From assembly GCA_026770025.1 (NCBI GenBank), contig JAMXDE010000006.1, forward strand, positions 1,364,001 to 1,428,000: a DNA stretch of 64,000 nt. The letters run 5' to 3'. The position numbers and the translations under genes were made by a program. The notes under the pieces are model-generated. The model worked only from the letters and a program-made list of their open reading frames with translations. It made no database searches and was not told the origin of the DNA. This DNA is from Craspedostauros australis (lineage: Eukaryota > Bacillariophyta > Bacillariophyceae > Mastogloiales > Achnanthaceae). This document shows, in pieces, positions 1 to 11,727 of the stretch (position 1 is its first letter; every line of letters begins with the position of its first letter).

Positions 1-1
1 C

Positions 2-199
2 CTCTCTCGCCAGGACAGTCAGGATTCCCAGGATGGCACCGCGCAAAACAACAGCCCATCGTCCCCGCAAACGCCCAGTCGGCTGACGCTTTCCAGCGCC
101 ACTTCGCCCAGCAGCGCACGGCACCGTCGCAACCGCAACCAGGCCCTCACTTCGGATGACTTCAACCACGAGATCCTCAGCCAGCTGCAGATCTCCTAG
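2..199 (+). CDS. 3' end of an unknown Ser/Pro-rich protein (partial)
   Basis: The window opens inside a reading frame that ends with TAG at 197-199. The 65 visible residues are rich in Ser, Gln, Asn, Pro and Arg (for example SPSSPQTPSRLTLSS) and look like a disordered tail ending in DDFNHEILSQLQIS. The final short hydrophobic stretch could be a peptide motif, but no family is recognisable. The start and most of the gene lie upstream of the window. Confidence 0.55.
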   Translation, partial: LSRQDSQDSQDGTAQNNSPSSPQTPSRLTLSSATSPSSARHRRNRNQALTSDDFNHEILSQLQIS

Positions 200-452
200 T
201 CGGTGGGATGTTGCGATCGAGTCTCCCCAGACACGGCGCTATCGCGATGGTGCGTGGAATATATATTGCACTCCTGCGCATCATCGGCAGCCGCTCACAA
301 CTTGAATGCACCCATCAATTTTGCTGCCAGTGACAACACTGCCCCCAAGCACAATCCCATCATTCATTATGTATTATATCGCAAGAGTTACACACCTCTA
401 GAGAGTAACCATCCATACATAGCACACCACTATAGTCCATACATTTCCTCAC

Positions 453-1136
453 TCATCCGAAGCGTGCATTGTCGTACGAGTACACCCGTTGGATCATGCA
501 CGCGATCACAATCATCGCCACCCTCATCATCCACCGCCTGCGCGTTGCTCTTTCCACAATACGCTCAGCGCTGTACTTCTCATGCACGAACGATGCATCG
601 CTGCCGATCCGCCGCAACAGATACTGCCCCAACTCGTATCCATCCTGCATCGCCGTATCCGCACCACGCCGAATGCGCGTCATACCGAAATCCCACCACA
701 CGTCCTGACACCACCGCGCATCGCCAATCAGAAAGGTATCGGCATTGCGATACCGCGTCAGCACGCCATCGCATGCCACGACGTAATCGTAGGGCCCGTA
801 CGACGCCATCGTCGTGCTGTGCAAATATCGATGCTCATCCATCGCGACGATGCGGCATTGATAACGTGGGGCGACATTGCGGCGCAGCAGCTGCAAGCAG
901 GCATCGCGCGCGATATACGACGGCGCGTCGTCGTGCAATTTGAGCCGTTTCAGGATGTGTCGAGCCGACGGCACGTGGATGTCGCCCAAGTAGATGCCTT
1001 GGGGGTCCGGGGGGTTGGCTTCGAAGATCGTGACGCGATAGTGTCGTCCCAGGGTGTTGGCCAACGTCAGGCCTGCGAATCCGCCGCCGATGATCGCGAT
1101 GCTCGGTGTCGCGTGGATCTTGTGTTGTTGCGTCAT
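453..1136 (-). CDS. Compact FAD-dependent oxidoreductase (monooxygenase-like fold)
   Basis: This 227-aa protein has a Rossmann dinucleotide-binding start: IIGGGFAG at residues 15-22 (GxGxxG) followed by an acidic strand end, TIFE, with Glu39 in place to bind the FAD ribose. A DG-type segment (YDYVVACDG) lies mid-protein and a GD motif (FLIGDA) lies in the C-terminal half, the order seen in class A flavin monooxygenases. It is far shorter than the usual 380-450 aa, so most of the substrate domain is missing or reduced. The start at 1136 gives a protein beginning with MTQQHKI just before the first beta strand; the frame is open upstream, so a longer N-terminus is possible. Substrate unknown. 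It lies downstream of tRNA-Val on the same strand. Confidence 0.6.
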   Translation of the reverse strand: MTQQHKIHATPSIAIIGGGFAGLTLANTLGRHYRVTIFEANPPDPQGIYLGDIHVPSARHILKRLKLHDDAPSYIARDACLQLLRRNVAPRYQCRIVAMDEHRYLHSTTMASYGPYDYVVACDGVLTRYRNADTFLIGDARWCQDVWWDFGMTRIRRGADTAMQDGYELGQYLLRRIGSDASFVHEKYSAERIVERATRRRWMMRVAMIVIACMIQRVYSYDNARFG

Positions 1137-1352
1137 GTCGGCGTCGCGGTCGCTGACAGGATATGCAGCATGCGTTGGGAGCAATGAACACACAAGGAAG
1201 TTGGCGGAGCTTCAAAGTAGTAGTAAAATATAGAATAGTACTCTGTAGTCGATCCACGCATCATCGAGCGAAGCAAAAGATGAACCAAACGCCACTCCGC
1301 GCCATGCTTGCGACCAGTTGACTGGTGCAAAACAGATAGCGACCAGCATCCA

Positions 1353-1426
1353 TACAAAGACCGGGAATCGAACCCGGGACCTCAGCTGTGTTAAAGCCGC
1401 GTCATAACCAACTAGACCATCTCTGC
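1353..1426 (-). tRNA. tRNA-Val (anticodon AAC)
   Basis: A 74-nt cloverleaf folds on the minus strand. The acceptor stem is GCAGAGA/TCTTTGT with two G-U pairs; the D arm is GTCT-loop-TGAC with an AGTTGGTTA loop; the anticodon stem CGGCT/AGCTG has loop TTAACAC giving AAC (valine); the T arm is CCGGG-TTCGATT-CCCGG. There is no intron and no encoded CCA. A T-run for pol III termination follows (AAAA on the plus strand at 1329-1332). The discriminator base is A. Confidence 0.93.
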
Positions 1427-2050
1427 TGCGCTGTTGATGGTATGAAAAATGAAAACTACTTTCATTTATTAAAACGGGCCACAACCACCAAGCCACAACA
1501 TCAGAAACCAGCGCGTTTCTGTGGCAGGTCCAGGAAGGCGCTCCACGAAATGACGACATTCTGGGATCTTGTAGGTTTGTTCATTGGTGCTTTCCACCTT
1601 CCAGGAGGCGATTGTTGGTGTTCCAACTCAGGCTCAGCACACATTGGTCGTCTGTCTCTCGCAGTCGGTATCTGAGCCACACTTGCAATGCACAAGAGCG
1701 GCGTATCATAAATTGGAAGGATGTGCTATGGAGGACTCGTAGTTGTAAGTATCGTATGATATGTATTATTAGAGTATTGGAGCAGAGCGTAATTGAGAAC
1801 AAGCACAAGCTCGATCGATGTGTGCTGTGCGAGCTGCCGCAAGACCGGCAGCACCACCATGGATATCGGTAGAGCAGTCATTGTACGCGTATGAGCATGT
1901 AGCATACTCATGTGTTACGCTCTCTTCGAATCTCTTCGTTCGCTCGTTCGATCGCTCGTTCGAGCCTGCAGTGGTCGTGGTCCGGACCATTTCTTCTTGC
2001 AGGTCATGTACGAGAACGTTCCGACGGACTTGTTTGTACCATACTCCCGC
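1427..2050. other. Intergenic stretch between tRNA-Val and the vWA gene 3' end
   Basis: No convincing gene is visible. It contains a short imperfect octamer tandem (CGCTCGTT units) at about 1937-1964, just past the stop of the vWA gene, and a copy of the recurring AGAGTA/AGAGCA word family at 1771-1788. Confidence 0.5.
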
Positions 2051-5000
2051 TTACTTGGCAACTTCGGCGTTGACAGAAGAAGCCTTCTCCAAGAGCTCAG
2101 GTGCGCAAGGGCCGCAGGAGTCGTTTGGATAGTACGAGACGATGTCGGAATCGGCTGCGCCGACGCAGTAGGTCTGGTAGCCATTCTTGGATGAGTAGTG
2201 GCACACGTTCACCATGTTGGCATCATCGCCGCATGGGTGCTCGCTTGGCTTACAGAAGTGGCTTCCGTTGCTGGTCTCGGTCTCGGTCTTGCCATCGTTG
2301 GTGGTCTTGGTGACTGTCTTCTTGCCGTACTTGGCCACGACCTCCTCGTCAGAAATGGCCTTGCTAGCCAGCTTGCGTGCCGGGGTTGGGCATGGATCCG
2401 CGCACTTGACCTCGAAGGTGTACTTCACGGTGGGGTGGTTGGCATCCTTTGGCTTCTGGCAGCATCGGGGGATCTTGGCATCGTCGAGGACGCTGTCGAA
2501 TGACGAATCAGAAGCGTAAATGTCCACCACGGCGATCTCGACAGAGTCCATGCATTTGGCGGTGTAGGTCTCGCTAGCGTACTTCTGCACTTCCTCCAGC
2601 AACACGCACTCGCTGTCGAAGAAGGAGGTCTGGTAGTTAGTGTACAGGTATCCCACGGTCTCCTTCCAGGTCTGCTTGACCTTGAACGTGACGGTGGTTC
2701 CATCGTAGGACAAGACCTCGATTGGGTTCTGTGGGAACGGGGTGCTTCCAGTGGTAGCGATGACGACAGCGCCTGGTGGGCATCCATCGTCCACGGTTGG
2801 CGTCATGGTTGGTGTTGCTGTGTTGGTGGTTGGGGTTGCGGTTGGCGGGTCGGTGGATCCGTTGGAGGACAATCCGAATGGAGCTGGGGTGCTGTTGGGG
2901 TTGCGGCAGATCTGGAGCTTGGAGATGCTGCCGCGTCCTTGGAACTGGATCTCGATCTGGAAAATTCCGTCGACCGGGATCTTGAACTCCTTCACGCCGG
3001 TGAAGGCATCGTGCTCATCAACAGAGGCGACAGTTCCGACGACTTCGCCGAACATGGTCATCTCTCTGATTCGGCGGATGATCTTGAACTCATCTTCGAC
3101 ATCGTACAGGCTGATGCGCATGTGCTTGTCCTGGGTGAGGTCCTGGTTGATGAGGATGGATCCGCCGTCTGGGCTGACCTCGTCGACCACGGAATCAGGC
3201 GTCGGCACGGCGATCACGACTCCTGCCTCGGCGGTGTTCGTGTCAATGTACGCAGGGTTGCCTGCGACGTCCGACACCATAGACGTGACACTCATTCCAT
3301 ACGTTTGTGCCCAAGTGCCTGGCAGCACCGGGCCAGTCTCGCCGGCGAAGTCGAGGACGGTGTAGACGCAAAGGTCGTCGGTGGGCTGGGAAGAGGGGGT
3401 CTGGGTTGGCTTGTCGGTTGGTGCGCTGGTTGGCAGGCCAGTCGGTGCGGACGTGGGTGCGCTGGTTGGCTTGCTGGTTGGTGCGGATGTGGGTGCGCTG
3501 GTTGGGAAGCCAGTCGGGGTGGCCGATGGGACGGATGTCGGGCTGACAGATGGCTGGTCTGTTGGGTTGGCCGTGTTTGTGTAACACAAGTTTCGGAGGA
3601 GGTTGGCCAGGGCATCGGTGGTGGTCACAACCGGTGGAAGCATATCGGGGAAGGTTTCCTTCAGCGGGTTGTTGTCGATGGAGTACAGGGCGCTTCCCAT
3701 GCTGCCGTCGCTGCTCTTTCCCACACCGATGGAGATTCGTTTCACACCTTCTGGGCCGAAGTCGTCAAGGCGCTTGAACTCGCTCTTGAACATCCTCACG
3801 GCAGCATCACCCTCGCATTTGGGTCCGAGGACGCATGGCTTGTACTTGTTGTTAGCACATCCCGTATCACCAGACTGGCAGAAGGAGAGCTCGCCGCTCT
3901 CCCATGTCTGGGTTGCGGCGGTGTCAGGCTTATTCTTTGCGTTGGGGTTGTTGCAGTTCACGCCGTTAAGGCCGTGTTTGCAGAATGGCTCATTGTCTCC
4001 GTCACCGCGGATGTTGGGGATTCCATCAGAAAGGAACACCATGAGGTTGGTCCACTCGTCGAAGTTGATGGTCGAGTCATTCTCACGTTCCATGAAGTAC
4101 TCGATGGACTTGTCCAAGGCATCGTCGAAGTTGGTGAAGCCCTTGTTCTGTTGGATGACAGTGGCGTTCGTCTTGAGGGTCTGGATCCTTCTGAGATCCC
4201 TCACAAGATTGGGATTGATGCCGTTGCCGTTGCTATTGAGTGGCTTGTAACGTCCTGCAGGCATGTACTCGCCCTTGTAGAAGCCAGAGGTCTCGAAGAC
4301 GACGAAACCAATGTCGACGTTGTTGTTGTCGAGGACGTCCGAGTTCTCGATGACCTTCATCATTTGAAAGACGGCGGCGATCTCTGCATCCAAGATGGAG
4401 TTCTTCTTGCCATCACCGTTGAGATCCCCGATCCAGGAACCGCCGAAGGGGGTGTAGTAGGTGGAGTACGAAATGTCCATAACGATGTTGATGTTGATCG
4501 GTGGCTTGGTGAGGAAACCATCTTGGCAGGCGGTTGGCGAGTCGGTGGGGCTTTCGGTGCACTCGCTCTTCCTCTTCTTGAAGAGATCAGTGCAGTACAT
4601 CTTGGCGGCGAAGTGGTACAAGTCAAGACCTTGCTCGTTGTTGGTGCAGTGGTACTGTACCTCTCCCCTGAAGCCGTTGTCCTTGAGACGGACGATTCGC
4701 TTGCCACCACTTCTCCAGCTGTGCACTCTTGGAGACCTGCCGTAGACGAACTGGGCGTTTCGGAATTCATACTTGGTGCACGATGGCCACGACGATGCGC
4801 AGTCGGTGAAGAAGTCCCACACGTCGTTGGTTCTGAGTGTTTCGGCACCGTCGACATCCATAACGACGAAGTCGAACGGGCCGCAAAAATCGCTCTTCTT
4901 GGTGTCCACGTAGCATGCTGTCTTCCCGTCGTCAACGCACATTGGGGACACGCCGCACTTGTTGTTCTCGTCCAAGGTGTAGAAGACCTCGTTGTCATTC

Positions 5001-7124
5001 CTGGCCGTATCGTAGAACAGTCGGCGGAAGCGGGAGGCGTAGGTCCTCGAATCGAAGAGGAAGATCTTGTCATCGTTCTTGACACCACTGTGCTTGCGGA
5101 AGGCGACGTACGCATTGTTGGTGCACCACGGCTGGTTACCGCAATTGCCGTAGACGATCATCCAGTGATTCATTCGTCCGAGAGGGTTGAACTCGGCGGT
5201 GTTGTTGACCATCTGCGCTCCCCAAGCCTTGGCGACGCCTTCGACCATCTCTTCCATGTTGTTCACGTACTGGCTGCCTCTCACACCTCCACCGTACATG
5301 TAGTACTGGCAGTGCTTGTTGACGACGATGTATGTTCTTCCATTGGGACCATACTGGTTCCTCCTGTTGACATGGTTGCTTGTTCGTGGCCTGGAGTATG
5401 GGAAGTAATATCCGAAATCCTTCTTGCAGTCCGGTGGGACTGGGAGGGACGGAGCAGGGCTGGAGGTGGGGACCAGACTCTCGGATGGGGCAGAGCTTTC
5501 ACAAGTTCCGACGGGTGTCTGGAACAGACGGCGCCAGTTGCCAGGGACCTTCGTGTTGTAGACGGCGTCAGTGAAGTGCTTCATTCCGTACGCGGCTTCC
5601 TTGCTTGGGCAGTTCCACCTGTAGGCACCACCCCAGACACCATTTCCGTCGAGAGTGAATCGGTAGTATCCTGGCTGGCCGTTGCGGGCCGAGATCCATT
5701 GCACCCTTCGCGTTCCTGGCGTGCCGTAGGCGAAGTAGACTGTTTTGTCATGGGCAGGAGTGCAACCGTAGGATGCCACGCAGCGGATGTACCAGTCAAA
5801 GACGTCGGAGCAACGGTAGTTGTCCATCGAGTTGGCGCCCTGGATCATGAAGTCGATCATTCCGCATTCGGACTCCTCGACGACATAGCAGGTGGTATCA
5901 GCCTTGCCGCGACCACGTCCGTTGCCGCGGTACGTTCCCTTGTACTTGCTTCCATCGTAGCAGAAAGGAAGCGTTCCGGTGTATCCATCTGGCAGGTAGG
6001 TGATGCTGTCGCAGCCTGGTCCCTGCTCTTCGGTCGGTGCCAAACTGGTGGTCGGCTCGAAGCTCGCGGTGGGCGGGTTGGTGGGCTTGGGGCGTGTTGG
6101 CGCGCTAGTCGGGGCGCTGGTCGGTGCCGGGGTCGGGCCTGCATGTGGCGGAGGAACGCGTGGAGAAGGTGGTGTGGAGTGTGCCACGTGGAGTGTGGAT
6201 CATCGGTGGATCATGTGGTGGAAAAAGAGGCAAATGAAGGAATGAAGGAAGGAAGGAAGGAAGGAAGGGAGCGAACGAATAGGTTAGTTACAGCCGGATC
6301 ACGAAAGCAGAGTCCTCGTATGCAGGGCAAGATTCACGTGCACGCGAGTTGGAAGATGAAGACGGCTGTGATCACTTACGGAGCTGAGCATCAAGCTTGC
6401 GCTTGATGTTGGCGCCATCCTCCATGTCAACAACATCGACAGCGGCGTTGACTCTCACATCGAGGTGGGCACCGATGGCTTCCTCGGCTTCGGCATGAGC
6501 ATCCGCATCCTCGTCATCCTCGATGCCATCCTCGGAGTCGGCGAGTTCCTCCTCCTCTTCGTCGTCGTGCTCGGAGCAACCGCACTGGATCTCGTAGACG
6601 ACGTTGCACATCTCGGTGGGGACGAACTCGCCGAGATCGCACTCGTCCGGGAATTGGCCGTCCGAGTCCTCGGCCAGCTCATCGAGCTTGTCTGCGTCGA
6701 TCTTGTCATCAGAGATGTAGATGGAGACCTTGGCGGTGTTGGTGGCGGGATTGCACATGAGGTCGAATGGGTGGCCTTCATGGTCGAGGTTGGCGCCGAA
6801 GGCAAGGGGTCCGAAGTTCTCCATGCAGATCGGCTCGCCGTTGGTGTAGATCGAGGGGATGACCACACCGGCGAAGGCGATGTCCTGTCCCTCGAAGAAG
6901 CTCTGCTTGAGGACGACGCGGACGGTCTCAAGGTCGGCTGGTTGCTCTGGGGCAAGAGTGAGGGCTTCCTCACCGGCGTTGAGGAGACCGGCCGCGTGGC
7001 AGGTTCCGCTTCTGGCCGGCTTGGCGCAGGTTGGCTTGGAGACCGGGACGGTCTCGTACTCAGGGGCAGCGCTGACGGCCGTGCCTCCGAGAGCCGCCAA
7101 CAGCGATGCTGCGACGATGTTCAT
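2051..7124 (-). CDS. Large secreted von Willebrand factor A protein with Pro/Thr linkers
   Basis: Two exons, 7124..6380 and 6138..2051, are joined by a 241-nt GTAAGT-CAG intron (phase 1 to a 2-nt remainder) to give about 1,610 aa. A signal peptide (MNIVAASLLAALGG) is followed by a Cys-containing domain and an acidic DDEEEEE tract (exon 1). Exon 2 begins with a PT-rich linker (APTSAPTSAPT) and continues with two diverged Cys-rich modules (about 327-447 and 653-768) around a central domain. Next is a vWA domain (about 795-1098) with MIDAS residues: DISYST, the Thr of KGFTNFDD and FLSDG. It carries an EF-hand-like insert, DLNGDGKKN. Two further PT linkers (about 1110-1172 and 1335-1365) separate C-terminal domains, the last Cys-rich (IPRCCQK). 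The likely role is a metal-dependent adhesion or cell-wall/matrix protein outside the cell. This is inferred from architecture; no named ortholog is recognised. Confidence 0.85.
6244..6269. repeat. (GGAA)n microsatellite inside the vWA gene intron
   Basis: About six tandem AAGG tetramers lie in the intron 6139-6379. On the transcribed strand they read CCTT, so they lengthen the pyrimidine-rich part upstream of the 3' splice site. Confidence 0.85.
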
Positions 7125-8120
7125 GGTTGGGGTGTTTGATTGTTTTGTTTTTTGTTTTTTTTTTCTGGTTTATGATCTATTTGTTGTCGTAGTTGTCGTT
7201 GTATGCGTTGTGGTTGCTTACTGGCTTGGTTGTGGTGTATACTAGAGTAGTATGGGCGCCAATGTTGGGTTCACGAAGGTGTCGGCCTTTATCTCGGTCT
7301 CAGTCTCGATCGCAACAATAGCAGGTTTGCTGTTGATGAGATGGAGCCTTTGGAAGAGAAAGGCGGGTGGCTTGTGCTTTGCTGTGCTGTGGTCTTGCTT
7401 TTGGTTTGTGAGGCCCAAGTTTTTATGAGCAGTTGGAGGATGCAGAAGCTTGCGAAGTCAACTGCGAGGTGTTTCCACTGCATCCATCGTGCTTCTTGGT
7501 ACTGCTTGCTACGGCCTTGGCACTATTGGACATGAACAGTACGAGAACAAAGCGTAGCGTTGCACCGAGCGCTCGGATGATCTTCCCGCACACTTCCTCC
7601 TAACTTCCGCCATCACCCAACCCCGTTTGTCTCATCAAAGCGAATAACACAACGCGGCGAAAAAGCCAATCCTGATTGCACCTCACAAAGTCTTCTTCTT
7701 GACGCCCAGAGCCTTATTGCTTGTACTTTTCGGTCGTGTAAGTAGCGCAGGTCGGGCACTGTTCGTGTGTCGAGAGTATCGGGCGAGGAACAAAGCCAGG
7801 ATCACAGAGTCATCACGGAGCCAAAACCAAAGCAAACAACAACAGTCATTCGAGAATGACCGAATTGAAAGCACAAAGCACTTCGTCATTAACAACGACT
7901 AAGGGCGTTTTTGTTCCCCGTTAATAAATGTAGCGTCCATTGTGCCTTCAGAGAATCGACCGGCAACACCGTGGCCATCAAATCACGACCAAGGCGTTAA
8001 CAAAAACCAACATATATGGCAATGCGAAGTACTGGTGACGGACATGACATTGGGTGCTTTTGGTTCCCTATTCGTGATCCAGATTCGGAGACGATGCCAA
8101 AAGCGTGGCAAACTCGCTTT
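7125..8120. other. Promoter side of the vWA gene and intergenic DNA
   Basis: The first 50 bases upstream of the vWA start include a long T-run on the plus strand (7149-7163; A-tract on the coding strand). The rest shows only short overlapping open frames with no recognisable protein similarity. Nothing further can be supported. Confidence 0.45.
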
Positions 8121-8714
8121 TCAGTGCGGAGCCGCCTTGTGGGGGACTTCGCAGCTCACGAGATACGCGATCAATGCATCCATGTCGGGTGGATCCATCC
8201 GCTGCTTCGCCGTCAGGATGAGGTCTTCTTTTGCGCTTCGGCGGTGAGGACGAACCTTCACAACCCCACGAGCAGAGCCATTCAGAGCCACAAGTTTCGA
8301 ACTGCTTCAAGGAATCCGCAAGATTATTCGTAGAGAACGTACGTACTGCACAATATATAATAGTGTGCATGTACCCAAGCGTATCAATACGAATAGAGCA
8401 GAGCAGATGGATCTCCCACGACCTCCAATCTCTTCCCTTCCCTCCTGCGAGAGAGAGAAAGAAAGTGACTGGCCGGCACTTTCGGCTATACCTGCGCCTC
8501 CCACGAGGCGGGCTTGAATGTTGGGCGGCAGGGTGCCTGGACTCGCAATGTTTACGACTCGCAACGCACTCGCCAACGGTGCTTACTTCATCATTAATGC
8601 CTCATCGCAGGGATCCACAAGCGCAGATGAAGAGGCAGGCTCACCCTCGAAGCATCTGGTGGGGTTGGGGGCATCAGCAGGAGCCAGAGGATCGAGATGG
8701 ACATTGATTGCCAT
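8121..8714 (-). CDS. Tentative small two-exon gene, unknown function
   Basis: An ATG in strong context (GCCATGG) at 8714 opens a 128-nt exon to 8587, followed by a GTAAGC donor. Joining it to an AG at 8303-8302 keeps phase (2 nt + 1 nt) and gives a 102-aa protein (exon 2: 8301..8121). Its C-terminal part (LVALNGSARGVVKV, then an acidic/basic helix with MDPPDMDALIAYL) looks protein-like, and the ALNG..G.V piece recalls the small beta-barrel segment seen near MYND fingers in protists. A different 3' splice site after a good pyrimidine tract near 8450 is also possible but gives an early stop. No family assigned. Confidence 0.33.
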
Positions 8715-10531
8715 GGCAACATCGGCACACATCTCCAACGAGCGAAAAACGCCAACGCAAGAAAGCGAAGTCATCGGATGGTGCGAAGAGAGCGAAAAGT
8801 GCAGAAGTTCTTCGGAAGTTGCTTGTCTCTGTCCAACAAAAAGACCGGAAAGACAGCGCTTGGCGGAGCACAACACGCGCAAGCAGATTGTTTCGGTTTC
8901 TCCAACATGATTGCAAAGCAAAGGCTCCTTCCCGGATCAGCGGTTGTTGGGCGGCGAACGGATGACTATGTCCGCTCGCAAACTTTCTGCTCCCTTTCCG
9001 CGATGTCCGCAAAGCGTTGGGAAACGGTGACGGGCGCCTATCCAAACAAGACAACGCCGCAGTCCGTATGTACGCCCAGAAAGACAAAGTGTAAGTAGTC
9101 GTGGGAGCTTAATTTTCGCGAACGGTTAGTTTGCTCACTATTCGGATAAGCTCCAAATGTCATGATAGTCATCCAACAGAAAGCAAGAAGCAGCCAACAT
9201 TTAACGAAGATTGCTCCATGGGATCGATGCATCACCACAGCTACAACAAACTGTGTGCAAGGAGGTAGTGAAGGTGGGGGTCATGGTGACCACGAAGGTT
9301 CGTTGTTGGTGCCTGGCGCACAAGTCGGAGCAGAGAGATCAACTTTCCCGCATGTCACGATCAGCTCGGTTTCGGACCTGGAGAACATGGCAGTTCGCAC
9401 TCTACTGGTATTGGTATCGCATTCTTTCCTTATCGGTAAACCAAGCACGTTGAACCAGGCTGGTCTGTGGTACTTGTACAACATTGAGCTCCACACAAGA
9501 TGTCCGCACGTAGCACGAGTACGAGCACGAGTCCGAGTTCGAGTAGAGTGGATATGATCCACGATAGCAGTATTACCGGCAGGAACCACCCTTGGTGCAA
9601 TTCTCACCTCTCCGTGCCGCACCTGTACGAGCAATGGTCACCAGTTGGATGAAGAGAGTCGAGGACTCTATGCTCGTTGTGAATCTCCAGCAACGGAGAT
9701 CTTCGCGTTCATGCTCCGCTCCCAGATTCAGACGTTCGCAACAGGATTGCCCAGGATGGCGCGCATACAAATGCAACACGCATGCATTGGGAGGCATGAC
9801 GTTCTTCGAGCCTCCGAGGGGCCTCATCGTCTCACCTCTTGTTTTGCAATTATGTGCCAGGGTCCGAGCGGGCTTAGAGATGGCCACGTCAAGGTGGTTT
9901 GTCCCTTTGTTCCATGCGTGGTTGCGATGTGTGCGATGCGTGCGATGTTTGGCGGTACCTTCCCGATTGTTCAAGCAACGATTAGATAGTCACCTATTCG
10001 TGTCAGAGGGACACTCTGGTGCAACGTGACAACATTGGCGGAACTTTGCGATGTCGACGGAATCTCTATGATCAGCCTGCCTCTCTCCCTCTGAGCAGGC
10101 AACACAGTCGAACTTGGATCCAGCGTGGAGGAACTCAACAGTCGTGTACGCTCGTCCAGCACTGTGGTCGTTGTATCGTTCCATTGTTTGTTTGCTTGCT
10201 TGCTTATTTGGGTTGTTTTGTGTCTTCCTTTGTGGCTCTATTCAAAGTTGCGTTGAAGAAGAGGTGAATTCGACACAAATGCAACAAAAAATTAGTTTAT
10301 GTTGTAAGACTCTTGATTTTCCGTTTTTGCCTGGTTGTGCACAAAATGCAGGTCAGATTCCAGATGGGATGGACAGACGTGATACCTGATGTTTATATTG
10401 CGATCTAGTCTCATCATTCTTCCGAGACCCGCCACAAAATCAGAATTCTTGGTGCCAAGCCAACCAATCAATCACATCAATCACATCAACTATCAAAAGA
10501 AGAAGGCTGGATCCAACAAGACCATCGCTGA
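8715..10531. other. 1.8-kb region without a supportable gene
   Basis: Several overlapping open frames of about 60-145 codons occur on both strands, but none shows domains, a good start context or splice partners I can defend. A short hexamer-like tandem of ACGAGT/ACGAGC units lies at about 9515-9545. It may hold a lineage-specific multi-exon gene or a non-coding RNA that I cannot see. Confidence 0.4.
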
Positions 10532-11682
10532 TCGCCGCCCACCAGCGCATCGCAACCCGACATCATCTGTTGCGTCTCATCCGCCGAGCTGCAGCGTGCC
10601 ATCTCGGTGTTCATCAAGCCGTCGGATCATGCGATCGAATTTGGCCCTCGATTATCCACCGTGACCGATACCGTGTGCAACACCATGTCATCGGACGGAT
10701 CGGCCGTCCTGATCGATATCGAACGATCCGACTCCTCGAGCGGACGATGCAAACATGAGCAATCGTCCAAGGTGGTTGAAACTATCGACGGCGTCGCCGT
10801 CCACACTTTGCCCGCGCTGGAGGAATGGAAACAATCGCCCGTCCTGCAGAATTCCGACTGCACCGTGCTGCTCATCAATCTGGCGCACATGTTGGGCCAC
10901 GATCTGTACATGACGACGCTGTCGACGGCCTCATCGATGCGCAGTCGCCGCGCGTCGTGCTGATCAAATCCAAATCGCTGTCGAGCCTTGCACGGCGGAT
11001 CCTATCGGCGCAGCAACTGACGCATCACGACGATGGTCCGTGGATTGTGCCGGCGGTGGGCGTGGCAGAGTACCGACGTACGACGCCGTTGTGGGTGCGG
11101 CCGGACGATGTCGTTCTGGAGGTTGGGTGTCATTTTGGACGCACCGCGCGCCTGTTGCACGAGGCGAGTCGGCTTGCCATCGGTGTGGCCATCGGTCCGA
11201 AGATCATTCGGAACGCGCAGAAGCAGCATCTCGAGATTCCGTTTCATGTCGGCGACGCATGGAAGACGTTGGATTTGCTCAAGTTGCGCATGCTGCATGA
11301 CAAGACGAGCGATGGTGACATTCAGACAAATCTCGGATACGATGTCGTGTACGCAGACATCGGTGAGCTGAGCGGTGCCCGTGGAGTGCTGGAATCGCTG
11401 TCGTTGCTGGATGCGCTGTGCAATGCCCTGCGACCACGGAGCATCGACATCAAGAGCCTCCGCATGCGCCGGCTATCATCCCAGCTCAAGTCGTTCGATC
11501 ATATTTGGGCCAAGCTGAACAGCAGCAGCAGCAAAACAGCAGCAACAATGACGACGATAGCAAAGACGCCGAAGTCTGACAAAGTAGAGCAGAATACAAT
11601 GCAGCGCATGTTGGCATCCATTTCTCTCTATCTGTATTGTTTTCGTTTGTCGGTCCGTTGGTCTGTGTCTATAAGTATGTAG
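10532..11682 (+). CDS. SAM-dependent methyltransferase-like protein with an apparent frameshift
   Basis: The second part (to 11682) contains a class I methyltransferase motif I, VVLEVGCHFGRT, followed by the expected acidic/hydrophobic pattern (GVAIGPKIIRNAQ) and a VGDAW segment. A preceding VVLIKSKSLSSLARRI segment fits the N-terminal extension of stramenopile proteins of this type. The first part (to about 10920; SAVLIDIERSD, then LLINLAHMLGHDLY) is equally protein-like but lies in another frame. The two frames meet near 10905-10925 and are offset by one base. No short intron that restores phase was found. The N-terminus is uncertain: the frame is open only from 10532 and has no early ATG, so either an upstream exon or a second shift exists. 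It ends 45 bp from the convergent ArfGAP gene. Substrate unknown. Confidence 0.55.
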
Positions 11683-11727
11683 GATTCCAAAGCGCACAAC
11701 CGGCATCGTTGTAATCCAATACTCCAT

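Noticed and set aside
2939-6406. A long open frame on the plus strand opposite the vWA gene
   Set aside because: Its protein is rich in Val, Gly, Asp and Leu without domains and mirrors the codon use of the minus-strand gene, which has a signal peptide, vWA motifs and a matching splice.
8715-10531. Several 100-145 codon frames as genes
   Set aside because: Overlapping on both strands, with no domains, poor starts and no consistent splice partners.
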